64,000 bases of DNA, from contig NZ_SIRE01000016.1 of assembly GCF_004307995.1 (NCBI RefSeq), positions 1 through 64,000 of the forward strand. Direction: 5' to 3'. Source of the stretch: Paenibacillus thalictri. GTDB lineage: Bacteria; Bacillota; Bacilli; Paenibacillales; NBRC-103111. Below, one piece after another: positions 52,818 to 61,149 of the stretch (position 1 is the first letter of the stretch; every line of letters starts with the position of its first letter). The position numbers were made by a program, and so were the translations under genes. The notes under the pieces were generated by a model. That model was not told the origin of the DNA, ran no database searches, and saw nothing but the letters and a program-made list of their open reading frames with translations.

Positions 52818-52860
52818 AGAACGGATTAGTTATAGAACGGATTGTTTTTTAGAACGGATT
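52818..52860 (-). repeat. Three copies of AATCCGTTCT between the sulfatase and permease genes
   Basis: Minus-strand AATCCGTTCT lies at 52860-52851, 52843-52834 and 52827-52818 (spacings 17 and 16). The first copy contains the sulfatase stop codon (CCG TTC TAA), so the array starts in the coding sequence and fills the gap before the permease ribosome binding site. Confidence 0.75.
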
Positions 52861-54210
52861 GGTTCTGGCGGGCAGCGTATTTTCAGTTTCAATAAGTCGG
52901 TACAGCAGTTGTAAAATCAATTCGTCGCGAGTGGCCTTGTAATCGGGATCATTCCATATGTTGTTGAGCTGATAAGGGTCTTTGCGCAAATCGAAAAGCG
53001 CCCCTTCCCTGCCGTCACTCCAGACGGTCAGGCGATACTCGCTGCTGCGCAGCGTTTTCTCAAACACTTCGGCGGCGTTGATCCGTGAAACCTCGAAATT
53101 AAACTCGATTAAAGCAAACGGCGCGCGCTGCGGATCTTTGCCGTGCCTGATGAGGGGAAGCAAACTCCTCGCCTGCATCGAAGCCGGCTTCATGCAGCCT
53201 GTTAGGTCACATACGGTCGGCGCGATATCGAACAGTTGGACGATATCGTCGACTTCCTCCGGCCCGCCGCCGATCCCCGGCACCTTGACGATCATCGGAA
53301 TGCGCACGCTCGGGTCTTCGGGTTTGCCCTTGCCCCACCTGCCGTAATCGCCGACAAAATCGCCATGGTCGCTGGATAAAATCACCGCCGTGGTCTCGGA
53401 TAACCCGGATGCTTCCAGATAGTCAAGCACATCGCCGATACAATCATCCACATGCGACACCAACGTGTAATAATTGGCCTTCTTGCGCCGGATCTCGTTT
53501 TCGTTCTCCGGCGTTGCGCCGGATTGAAACGGCAAGGACAAGGCGTAAGGATCGTACCGCTCCTGCAAATCGTTAGGGATCGTATACGGCGAATGCGGGT
53601 CAAAGAAGCTGGTCCAGAGCATAAACGGCGATTGGCCGTGCTTCCGTAGGAAGTCGATTGACGTTTCGCTGACCCACCGGCTGTGCGAAGCTTTGGCCGG
53701 AAACTGGCCGACCGCGGACAACTGATCAGTCGCTTTGCTGACCCGCACCGCCCCGGGTTCTACCCGCACCGCTTCCGCATATTCCGGATAATTCCGCTCC
53801 ACCCACTGCAAGTAGGGATCGCGGTACGTTCCTCGTTCATCGGTCACCTGCAAGGTCCGGTAACCGTAGGACGGGTGTGGCACGGTATGGTCGCGGTACG
53901 TATGATTCTGCACATGCAGCTTGCCGATATGTGCTGTATGGTAGCCGTTTTGGCTTACGATTTGGGGGAACGTGATCTCGGCTTCGGACAACTTGACTCC
54001 GCCCCCCCTGACTCCGTGAGCGTGTGGAAATCTCCCCGTCAACATGGACGATCTGGCCGGCATACAGGCCGGCGCATTCGTAAACGCATTCACAAACCGG
54101 GTACCGTTCCGGCACAGCCGATCCATGTTTGGCGTCCGGATCTCTTTGTTTCCGGCACAAGAGAGCGCATCCCATCTGAGCTGATCGACTGTGATGATAA
54201 GTATGTTCAT
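52849..54210 (-). CDS. Cytoplasmic-type sulfatase (Cys-type)
   Basis: The 453-residue protein has the sulfatase signature around the formylglycine site: NAPACMPARSSMLTGRFPH (C-x-P-x-R), with ITVDQLRWDALSCAG (metal Asp pair) at the N-terminus, HIGKLHVQN (Lys/His) and LSSDHGDFVGDYGRWGKG later. It hydrolyses sulfate esters after conversion of the Cys to formylglycine by a separate enzyme. No signal peptide is present, so it acts inside the cell on an imported ester. It follows the TIM-barrel isomerase gene by 4 bp. Confidence 0.92.
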   Translation of the reverse strand: MNILIITVDQLRWDALSCAGNKEIRTPNMDRLCRNGTRFVNAFTNAPACMPARSSMLTGRFPHAHGVRGGGVKLSEAEITFPQIVSQNGYHTAHIGKLHVQNHTYRDHTVPHPSYGYRTLQVTDERGTYRDPYLQWVERNYPEYAEAVRVEPGAVRVSKATDQLSAVGQFPAKASHSRWVSETSIDFLRKHGQSPFMLWTSFFDPHSPYTIPNDLQERYDPYALSLPFQSGATPENENEIRRKKANYYTLVSHVDDCIGDVLDYLEASGLSETTAVILSSDHGDFVGDYGRWGKGKPEDPSVRIPMIVKVPGIGGGPEEVDDIVQLFDIAPTVCDLTGCMKPASMQARSLLPLIRHGKDPQRAPFALIEFNFEVSRINAAEVFEKTLRSSEYRLTVWSDGREGALFDLRKDPYQLNNIWNDPDYKATRDELILQLLYRLIETENTLPARTNPF

Positions 54211-54214
54211 ACCA

Positions 54215-55102
54215 TCACTCTACGGCTTCCTTCAGTCTCCGGACAGAAGCCAAAACATGCTCGCTTAACGACAATTCCTTGTCGAATTTATCCAACGTCA
54301 GTTCCAAATTGTAGATGCCACGGTATCCCGCTTGTTTCAAGGCATTTACGTAATGCTCAAGCGGCAAGCTCTTCGGCAAGGTTAACGGGTTATGCGTCCC
54401 TGTCGCCCCGAGCCCGTGAATATGAGTATGGAACGCTCTGTTTAAAAACCGCTCCATGGGAAGGTCTTCCATGATCTGCTCGGGCGGAAGTTTCATACCG
54501 TGCTCGTTTAACAAATTGGAATAGTAGTGGCCCATATCAAAACAGATGCCTACCCTCGGATGATCCGTTTCCTCCACCATCCGAACGACGCCGCCGATGG
54601 AGTCGCCCGGGTCGACTTTGCTCGACTTTTTCCGGTTGTTCTCCAGTGCGAATTGAAGCGGCAGCTGCTCGGCATCGACGATGGCCGCCCAACTGCGAAG
54701 CAATCGGACCGTCTCGCGGTGAAGCTCGTCTTCGGAGCCGGTTTTCGCTTCGAATGCATGGAGCGTCATATTGATATCGTTTTGGTACTTGTGGAAATGC
54801 TTGAGAATGTATGCCATTGAAGGATAGACCTCGACAAATCCGCTTCCCGGATGTTCGCCGGCCACATGACCATGGACGGATAATGATAAACCGGCATCCC
54901 AAATCGCCTGAATAACATCTTGATAAGAGGCGGGGTCAGCCCCTCGCGGAAGAATGCGAACTTCAATCGAACTGACCCCGGCAGTTTTGAGCGCGTCCAG
55001 CAGTTGTTCTACCTTGTCGTAATGTGCAATCAAATCATTGGTGGTCTCCCTGCTCGTTTTACCAAGAAACACAGGGCTTTGTATGGAAAATCCCAGCTTC
55101 AT
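54215..55102 (-). CDS. Sugar phosphate isomerase/epimerase-type TIM barrel
   Basis: The 295-residue protein has the xylose-isomerase-like barrel with likely metal ligands in LQFALENNRKK (Glu), GICFDMGHYYSN (Asp, His), AFHTHIHGLG (His) and IYNLELTLDK (Glu). Such proteins isomerise or epimerise sugars, inososes or open-chain derivatives. ATG 55102 follows AGGAGTGAACGGC; a GTG at 55111 is too close to that site. It lies between a binding-protein gene and the sulfatase gene. Confidence 0.88.
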   Translation of the reverse strand: MKLGFSIQSPVFLGKTSRETTNDLIAHYDKVEQLLDALKTAGVSSIEVRILPRGADPASYQDVIQAIWDAGLSLSVHGHVAGEHPGSGFVEVYPSMAYILKHFHKYQNDINMTLHAFEAKTGSEDELHRETVRLLRSWAAIVDAEQLPLQFALENNRKKSSKVDPGDSIGGVVRMVEETDHPRVGICFDMGHYYSNLLNEHGMKLPPEQIMEDLPMERFLNRAFHTHIHGLGATGTHNPLTLPKSLPLEHYVNALKQAGYRGIYNLELTLDKFDKELSLSEHVLASVRRLKEAVE

Positions 55103-55134
55103 GCCGTTCACTCCTATCCGAATATGAAAATTTT

Positions 55135-56370
55135 CTATTGGTTTTTCAGCCAGAAATTAATAACATCTTTGCCAACGTTGTAAAATTCCGCGCTGTCGTA
55201 TTGCCACACGTTGATTTTGTCGATCGTCGTTTTATTTTTGTTCGGCGCGTCGGACCGGGTCATAAAGGAACCTTCCTCGACGAATGGCAGCGTACCTTCG
55301 CCTTTACCGTCCGTTTCTCCGGCCATCCAGCGGATCAGCAGCTTCGCCGCGTTCGGATGCGGAGCTTTTTTGGCGACAAACGCAAACGCTTCGTTAACGA
55401 CGGACGTCTTTGGTTTAATATCCCAAGCGATATCCGCTTTCAGCTTTTTGTCTTCCATCTTGCGGATGTCCCCGGAGACGCCCAGCGCGACCGGAGCCGG
55501 TTTGCCCGGCGCCGCTTTGCCGACGGCATCTTCACCGTCGCCCGCCGATTTGACAAGCACGATATTTTTGACAAACTGCTGGATAAATTCATACCCTGCA
55601 TTTTTCGTTCCATTTAATACGATATCTTTACCGAACTTCTCTTTGTACGCCTGCGCCATTTCGTCCGCATGTACCACAAACGCGGCGAAGAAATCCATCT
55701 GGTCGGACGATTGCATCGGATCGGCAATCAAGACGCGGCCTTTCCATTCCGGCGTGGTCAAATCCCACCAATTGGTGACCGGCGACGTTTTATTCTGCTC
55801 CGTATTGTAGAAGAGCGTTCTGAACTCAAGATACGGAACGTATGCCAGCCCCTTGGATTTCCACGGCTCGAAAACATGGTCGGCGATATCTTGAGGCAAA
55901 TATTTAAACAACATGCCTTTGTCGACCAGTTCCTCTTTAAAGCCGCCGCCAACTTCCTTGGTCAGCACTACGTCGGCATTAAAAATGTTAGCGCCTTGTT
56001 CGCGAATCAGCTTATCCATAATTACATTTGACTTTAAATCGAAGATTTCCAGCGTGACGCCCGGATATTGCTTCTCGAACGATTTCTTGACGTCGTTGAT
56101 CCGGCCGGAGGTGGAATAAACCGATACTTTGCCCTCCCCTTTCGCTTTTGCGTACAGTTCATCGGCTTTCTCCGTCTTATACAAACCGGCGCTTTCCGCC
56201 CATGGATCCTTTTTCGGTTCGGCTGCAGGCGCCTGGGCGGCCGCACCGCTTTTCGCTTCCGTCTTGGGGGCTGCGGATCCCCCCTTCTCGATGTTCTCGT
56301 AGTTGCTGCAAGCTGCCAATACAACAAGTGAAGCCGTTACCAGAGTAGCCGCCATCGCTAATTTTTTCAT
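55135..56370 (-). CDS. Solute-binding lipoprotein of Fbp/Afu type, paralogue 3
   Basis: The 411-residue protein has a lipoprotein signal (ASLVVLAAC), a linker and an iron/hexose-phosphate-type binding fold: VSVYSTSGRINDVKKSFEKQ, NADVVLTKEVGG, LEFRTLFYNTEQNKTSPVTN, WWDLTTPEWKGRVLIADPMQ. It is a close paralogue of the next two upstream genes. All three share the pattern (L/F)AKAK(E/G)EGKV at the domain start and RWMAGE near the end. GGGAGCGTG precedes the ATG. Confidence 0.92.
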   Translation of the reverse strand: MKKLAMAATLVTASLVVLAACSNYENIEKGGSAAPKTEAKSGAAAQAPAAEPKKDPWAESAGLYKTEKADELYAKAKGEGKVSVYSTSGRINDVKKSFEKQYPGVTLEIFDLKSNVIMDKLIREQGANIFNADVVLTKEVGGGFKEELVDKGMLFKYLPQDIADHVFEPWKSKGLAYVPYLEFRTLFYNTEQNKTSPVTNWWDLTTPEWKGRVLIADPMQSSDQMDFFAAFVVHADEMAQAYKEKFGKDIVLNGTKNAGYEFIQQFVKNIVLVKSAGDGEDAVGKAAPGKPAPVALGVSGDIRKMEDKKLKADIAWDIKPKTSVVNEAFAFVAKKAPHPNAAKLLIRWMAGETDGKGEGTLPFVEEGSFMTRSDAPNKNKTTIDKINVWQYDSAEFYNVGKDVINFWLKNQ

Positions 56371-56450
56371 AGCCCAAACACGCTCCCATATTATTTTTCA
56401 CACGACAAGAGGTTGTTCAAAACGTGATCTTTGAACCCGCACTTACAAGC

Positions 56451-57674
56451 TTATTGAAGCTTCAACCAAAACTCACGAAGTTTGGCAGCGTTGTTGTAAA
56501 AAAATTCAGGGTCGTATTTCCAAACGTTGAGCTTATCGATAGCCGGCTGATCGGTTCGGCCATTGTCCGTTCTCGTCGACCAGGAGCCCTGCACGTTAAA
56601 CGGCTTAAAACCTTCTCCCTGGCCGTCCGCTTCACCCGCCATCCAACGGATCAGCAGCTTGGCTGCGCTTACATTTTTCGCCTTATTGGCGATGTACAGA
56701 TAGGATGGGCCTACGACGGAAATTCTCGGCTTGACATCATACGTGGTGTTTACTTTCAACTTCTTCTCCACGACGTCTCTCATTTTGCTTGACGCCGAGA
56801 AACCGATCGGCGGTTTGGCCTGGGTCGATTTGCCGATGCCTTCGACCACGTCGTCGCTGGATTTCATCAACACGGCATCGTTTTTCACGAGCTGCTTGAT
56901 GAATTCGTAACCTGCGTTTTCCGTGCCGTTCAGCACGATGTCTTTGCCGAACTTTTCTTTATACGCCTGCTTCATTTCTTCGGCGTTCTGAACCATAGCC
57001 AGGAATAAGTCCATCGTATCGGCCGACTGCAGCGGCTCGTCGAACATGACTTTGCCTTTCCATTCCGGTGTCGTAAGGTCCCACCAGTTCGTAATCGGCG
57101 TCGTCTTGTTGGCGTCCGTGTTGTAAAAAATCGAACGCAGCGAGAAATAAGGGACAAGTCCGGGGCTTTGGCTTTTGTACGGCTCAATCATCTTGGCGGC
57201 CAAATCCGACGGCAAATACTTATACACGATGTTTTTCTTCACAAGCTCCGACGAAACCGTGCCGCCCGCATCTTTCACAAACACGACATCGGCATTGTAT
57301 ACGCCTGCGCCCTGCTCACGGATCAATTTCTCGACGATATCGTTGGTCGTCATGTTGTACGCTTCCACAACGACGCCGGGATATTTGGCTTCGAAGGTTG
57401 CCTTGACGTCCTTAATCCGGCTGGACTGCGAATAGACGACTACCTTGCCTTCCTGCTTGGCCTTGGCGTACAGCTCCTCCACCGTCTCCGTCTTGTTCAG
57501 GCCGTTCTGCTCGGCCCAATCCGCTTGCTTTGCCGCCGCGCCTCCCGCTCCCGTGCTACCTGCCGTTGAAGTGCTTCCTCCTGTTGTTGTATTGCTGCAT
57601 CCGGCAAGAATGGAAACGGCCGCCACGGTTGTTATAGCCGTTAACGAAACCGTTCTGAGAATCACTTTTTTCAT
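56451..57674 (-). CDS. Solute-binding lipoprotein of Fbp/Afu type, paralogue 2
   Basis: The 407-residue protein starts with MKKVILRTVSLTAITTVAAV and a lipobox SILAGC. The binding domain parallels its neighbours: VVVYSQSSRIKDVKATFEAK, NADVVFVKDAGG, FSLRSIFYNTDANKTTPITN, GYEFIKQLVKND and LLIRWMAGEADGQGEGF. ATG 57674 follows GGGGGAG; the frame is open upstream to 57719. Differences among paralogues concentrate in the middle of the domain, which suggests different ligands. Confidence 0.92.
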   Translation of the reverse strand: MKKVILRTVSLTAITTVAAVSILAGCSNTTTGGSTSTAGSTGAGGAAAKQADWAEQNGLNKTETVEELYAKAKQEGKVVVYSQSSRIKDVKATFEAKYPGVVVEAYNMTTNDIVEKLIREQGAGVYNADVVFVKDAGGTVSSELVKKNIVYKYLPSDLAAKMIEPYKSQSPGLVPYFSLRSIFYNTDANKTTPITNWWDLTTPEWKGKVMFDEPLQSADTMDLFLAMVQNAEEMKQAYKEKFGKDIVLNGTENAGYEFIKQLVKNDAVLMKSSDDVVEGIGKSTQAKPPIGFSASSKMRDVVEKKLKVNTTYDVKPRISVVGPSYLYIANKAKNVSAAKLLIRWMAGEADGQGEGFKPFNVQGSWSTRTDNGRTDQPAIDKLNVWKYDPEFFYNNAAKLREFWLKLQ

Positions 57675-57747
57675 TTGCAAATGCGCTCCCCCATTATTTA
57701 AAATGCCGTTTAATTCCATGCCGCTACGAAATGCCCGCTTCCCCGGC

Positions 57748-58986
57748 TTACTGCTGCTTCAGCCAGAACTCCCGGACTTTCATCAAGTTGTCGTAGTCAA
57801 ATTCCGCATCATATTTCCACAAATTCAGCTTCTCCAGCGTGATGTCGTCTTTTGGCTTAATGTCGGTTCTTGCCGGCCAAGATCCGGATACGTTAAACGG
57901 CTTGAAACCGTCGGCTTTGCCGTCAGCTTCTCCGGCCATCCAGCGGATCAGCAGCTTCGCCGCGTTCGGATGAGGCGCTTGGTCAGCGATAAACAGCAGC
58001 GCCGGTTCGGCATGCGATACTCTCGGTTTCATATCGTAGGAAGCGCCGAGCTTGAGCCCCTGCTCCTGACCTTCCCGCAGCTTGCTCGTAACCGCGATGC
58101 CTACAGGCGGCTTCGCTTGGTTCGGCTTGCCGATGGCGCCGACGATTTCGCCGCCGGAGTTTTGCAAGATCAGGTCGTTTTTAATCAGCCTGCGCAAAAA
58201 TTCATACCCTGCGTTCGGAGAACCGTTCAGTTCGATGTCCTTGCCGAATTTCTCTTTGTACGACGTCTTCATATCTTCGGCATTTTGCACAAACGCCAGG
58301 AACAAGTCCATCGTATCCGAGTTTTTCAGCGGATCGCTCATCATCACCCGGCCTTTCCATTCCGGCGTCGTCAAGTCCCACCAGTTGGCGATCGGCGGCG
58401 TTTTATACGTTTCCGAGTTGTAGAAAATACCTCTGGCCTCCACGTAAGGCACAAAGCCGAACTTCTGGCTTTTGAACGGTTCGATCATTTTGGAACGGAT
58501 ATCCTCAGGAATGTACGTATGCACGACGCCTTTCTGAGCCAGCTCCATGGAGAACGAACCCGATGTATCTTTGGTAAAGATGACGTCCGCATTGTTCACT
58601 CCCGCCGAATGTTCTCTGCTGATTTTCTCCGTAATATCGACGGAACTAAGCTTGTAATCCTCCACCTTGATGCCGGGGTATTTGGCCTCGAACGATTTTT
58701 TGACGTCGGCCGTGCGTCCCGACATCGAATAAATCGCCACCTTGCCTTCTTCCTTTGCTTTGGCATACAGCTCATCGACGGTTTCGGTTTTGTTCAGCCC
58801 CACCTTCTCCGCCCATGCCGATTTCGGCGGTTCCGCCGCAGCCGTCTTGCCCGAGCTGGGGGCCGAACCTCCCGGACCGTTCGCATATCCGCAAGCAGTA
58901 AGACTTACCATCGCCAATAATGCAACCATTCCAACCGCAGATGCCCGTTTCTTACGTTTCAATGAAAACACCGCCCCTTTTATCAT
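57748..58986 (-). CDS. Solute-binding lipoprotein of Fbp/Afu type, paralogue 1
   Basis: The 412-residue protein has a lipobox LAMVSLTAC and the same fold: VAIYSMSGRTADVKKSFEAK, NADVIFTKDTSGSFSMELAQ, ARGIFYNSETYKTPPIANWW, GYEFLRRLIKNDLILQ and LLIRWMAGEADGKADGF. A TTG at 58962 is a second possible start with the AAGGGGCGG site. It is the first binding-protein gene, preceded by its own promoter-like region with a TAAGCGCTTA palindrome. Confidence 0.92.
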   Translation of the reverse strand: MIKGAVFSLKRKKRASAVGMVALLAMVSLTACGYANGPGGSAPSSGKTAAAEPPKSAWAEKVGLNKTETVDELYAKAKEEGKVAIYSMSGRTADVKKSFEAKYPGIKVEDYKLSSVDITEKISREHSAGVNNADVIFTKDTSGSFSMELAQKGVVHTYIPEDIRSKMIEPFKSQKFGFVPYVEARGIFYNSETYKTPPIANWWDLTTPEWKGRVMMSDPLKNSDTMDLFLAFVQNAEDMKTSYKEKFGKDIELNGSPNAGYEFLRRLIKNDLILQNSGGEIVGAIGKPNQAKPPVGIAVTSKLREGQEQGLKLGASYDMKPRVSHAEPALLFIADQAPHPNAAKLLIRWMAGEADGKADGFKPFNVSGSWPARTDIKPKDDITLEKLNLWKYDAEFDYDNLMKVREFWLKQQ

Positions 58987-59006
58987 ACGTGTATTATGTT
59001 TGTGGT

Positions 59007-59016
59007 TAAGCGCTTA
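59007..59016. promoter_or_regulatory. Candidate cre/LacI-type operator before the binding-protein genes
   Basis: TAAGCGCTTA is a perfect palindrome within GGTTAAGCGCTTACT, close to cre-type sites. It sits in the 65-bp gap between the phytase-like gene and the first binding-protein gene. Confidence 0.45.
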
Positions 59017-59051
59017 CTCATATGTTTTATAATAATCTCCTAATTGCTTCA

Positions 59052-59930
59052 TCAGGAGCTTCTGTTTTCAAGCCAGCGCGACCAGGATTTTGTAAATTTG
59101 CTAGCGCGTTGATCCAGACAATATTCATAAAAGGTGCGGATAAATTCGATTCGTTCCAAGGCCAAAGCGTACTTGTAAGGTTCATCCGGATCCATAAGAT
59201 CAAAGTCTTTGCCGCCGATCAAAATGTGCCTTCGCATAATATCCTCAAAGCTAACCTCGCCTGCATGGCGCATCATATCAAACATCGTCATAAACGAGCT
59301 GGTTCGGCCTACGCCTCCGCGACAATGGAAGTGCAGCCAGCTATTTGCCGGAAGCCCCAGCACCCACTCAATATAGGCGTCCACCACTTGATTCAGCGGC
59401 CGATGATGGTCTGACACGAAAAACCGCTTGTATTCAAGCCCTTCGGATCTGACCAGTTGCTCTTCGTTCTGGATGAGCTTGGGGCTCGTCACCGGACCTC
59501 CGATGTCGACCGATTTTCTGGCCAGCTGATCAAAAGAAATGGATTCCGCTTCTTCCAACTCTTGAAAATAAGTTTGCTCCATATGTTTAACCTCGGAGTC
59601 GGACAACCCCTTATTTGCGTTGTTATGCTGTCCGTACCAGCTGACCGCCATTCCATTGACAAACCCGTGGCACTCTTGCCTTAAGTCGACGATAGTAATC
59701 GGCTCATCGCCGATCGACTGCATCATGCTCCTGAGTCCCCCGTGCGAAAACTGCCCGCTGCCGGAAATACGCAGCTCTGCAAGCCCTTTCAAATCAGGCA
59801 ACGGGTTTGTGTCTTGCGGCACCACGTCTGTCGTCATGCGAAATTTTTTCGGCAGCTTGCTCGTGTTGTCAACATCAACGATGAGAGGCGGCTTCGGGGA
59901 CTCCAGTAATTCTCTTGCTTCTTGCGACAC
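59052..59930 (-). CDS. PTP-like phytase (protein-tyrosine-phosphatase-type inositol polyphosphate phosphatase), no signal peptide
   Basis: The 292-residue protein matches the Selenomonas PhyA type over its length: LPKKFRMTTDVVPQDTNPLP, RISGSGQFSHGGLRSMM, VDLRQECHGFVNGMAVSWYG, the general-acid loop SDHHRPLNQ, the P-loop HFHCRGGVGRTSSFMTM (C-x5-R), FEDIMRRHILIGG and SWSRWLENRSS. This family removes phosphates stepwise from inositol polyphosphates by a phospho-Cys intermediate. Known members are mostly exported; this one starts with a hydrophilic MSQEARELLESPKPP and has no signal peptide, so it should act in the cytosol. It lies between the LacI gene (76 bp) and the binding-protein genes. Confidence 0.88.
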   Translation of the reverse strand: MSQEARELLESPKPPLIVDVDNTSKLPKKFRMTTDVVPQDTNPLPDLKGLAELRISGSGQFSHGGLRSMMQSIGDEPITIVDLRQECHGFVNGMAVSWYGQHNNANKGLSDSEVKHMEQTYFQELEEAESISFDQLARKSVDIGGPVTSPKLIQNEEQLVRSEGLEYKRFFVSDHHRPLNQVVDAYIEWVLGLPANSWLHFHCRGGVGRTSSFMTMFDMMRHAGEVSFEDIMRRHILIGGKDFDLMDPDEPYKYALALERIEFIRTFYEYCLDQRASKFTKSWSRWLENRSS

Positions 59931-60006
59931 GTTAGAACCAGCCCTTTCTTACTATTTATTTTCAAGATGCGGTCAACGCCTAATCGATCGCTCACCGCAT
60001 CATTGA

Positions 60007-61029
60007 TTATATGGTTGTTTTCAGGACGTTCGGCGAAGCGCACGTGTTGCGGATCACCAGCTCCGTATCGAACAATATCGATTCGGAGGCAAGCCGTTTT
60101 TCCGAAATCATCTCCATGAGCAGCTCTGCCGCCTTCTTGCCCATTTCCGTACGAGGCTGGGCGACGGTCGTCAGCTTGATCCAATGCAGATTCGTCATCT
60201 CCAGATTGTCGAAACCGACGACACTCATTTGTTCCGGCACGGATATGCGATTCTCAGCCAGCCATTCCAGCGCGCCGACGCCTAATAAATCGTTCGCCGC
60301 AAATACGGCGGTCATGCCGGGATAATTCACATGCAATTGGGCCATGCCCTGATATCCGAGCGCAATCGATCTTTCGTCAAATACGCAGCCGTTCGGGTGC
60401 AGCTCAATGCCATGGCGGTTCATTGTGTCGACAAATCCCCGGTAACGTTCCCGGCCGGTAAAAGAATAATCCGGCAGCCCGATAAAACCGATGTCTTTAT
60501 GACCAAGCGAGAGCAAATATTCAATCGCTTTGCAGGTCCCTTTGTAATGATCGACATCGACAAAAGGCATTTGGAGCGAGGCGGGAGGCCGGCGCCGCAA
60601 AAACACAACCGGAATTTCCAGCCTTTGCAGCAATGCGATCATCTCGTCGTCCATCGTATCCGGAGTGACGATCAAACCGTCCATTTTGCGTTCGGATGCA
60701 TTTTGCAAAAAAATTCTTTCTTTCTTCGGGCTTCTGGACATATTGCCATAGACAACCAAGTATCCGCTGTCCGACAATACTTCCTCGACCCCTTGCGCCA
60801 TCGCCGAAAAAAACTGGTCCGTAATATCGGGAATCATCAGGCCAATCGTGTAGGAACGCTTATGTATCAAGCTTCTTGCCAGCGCGTTGGGCGTATAATT
60901 CAGCTTCTTAATCGCCTCAAGCACTTCCTCTTTCGTTTCTTCACGAATATCCGGATGATTGTTCAGCGCCCTGGAAACAGTGGAAACGGAAACTCCTAAT
61001 TTCTTTGCTATGTCCTTTATGGTGGGCAT
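60007..61029 (-). CDS. LacI-family transcriptional regulator of the phosphoester operon
   Basis: The 340-residue repressor has IKDIAKKLGVSVSTVSRALN (helix-turn-helix), LNYTPNALARSLIHKRSYT (hinge) and an effector domain with LMIPDITDQFFSAMAQGVEE, FAANDLLGVGALEWL and VVGFDNLEM. It is the first gene of the minus-strand operon. GGTAACGTTACC lies 30 bp before its start, so it probably represses its own operon, and it may bind the identical site before the aldolase gene at 42782. Confidence 0.94.
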   Translation of the reverse strand: MPTIKDIAKKLGVSVSTVSRALNNHPDIREETKEEVLEAIKKLNYTPNALARSLIHKRSYTIGLMIPDITDQFFSAMAQGVEEVLSDSGYLVVYGNMSRSPKKERIFLQNASERKMDGLIVTPDTMDDEMIALLQRLEIPVVFLRRRPPASLQMPFVDVDHYKGTCKAIEYLLSLGHKDIGFIGLPDYSFTGRERYRGFVDTMNRHGIELHPNGCVFDERSIALGYQGMAQLHVNYPGMTAVFAANDLLGVGALEWLAENRISVPEQMSVVGFDNLEMTNLHWIKLTTVAQPRTEMGKKAAELLMEMISEKRLASESILFDTELVIRNTCASPNVLKTTI

Positions 61030-61046
61030 GCTGCTCGATCTCCTTT

Positions 61047-61070
61047 GGTAACGCTTTCGGTAACGTTACC
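61047..61070. promoter_or_regulatory. Operator before the LacI-phytase operon
   Basis: GGTAACGTTACC (61059-61070) is a perfect palindrome, preceded by a half-similar GGTAACGCTTTC (61047-61058). The same 12-mer occurs at 42943-42954. Confidence 0.7.
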
Positions 61071-61149
61071 AGAATTGTAAGCCAGACTATTCAATTTGTC
61101 AATCGCAAAAATAAAAGCCGTTTGGAAAAATCCCCAAACAGCCAAAAAA

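Noticed and set aside
59931..60006. ATGCGGT/ACCGCAT inverted repeat between the LacI and phytase genes as terminator or attenuator
   Set aside because: The 7-bp stem has a 20-base loop and no T run, so neither role can be supported.
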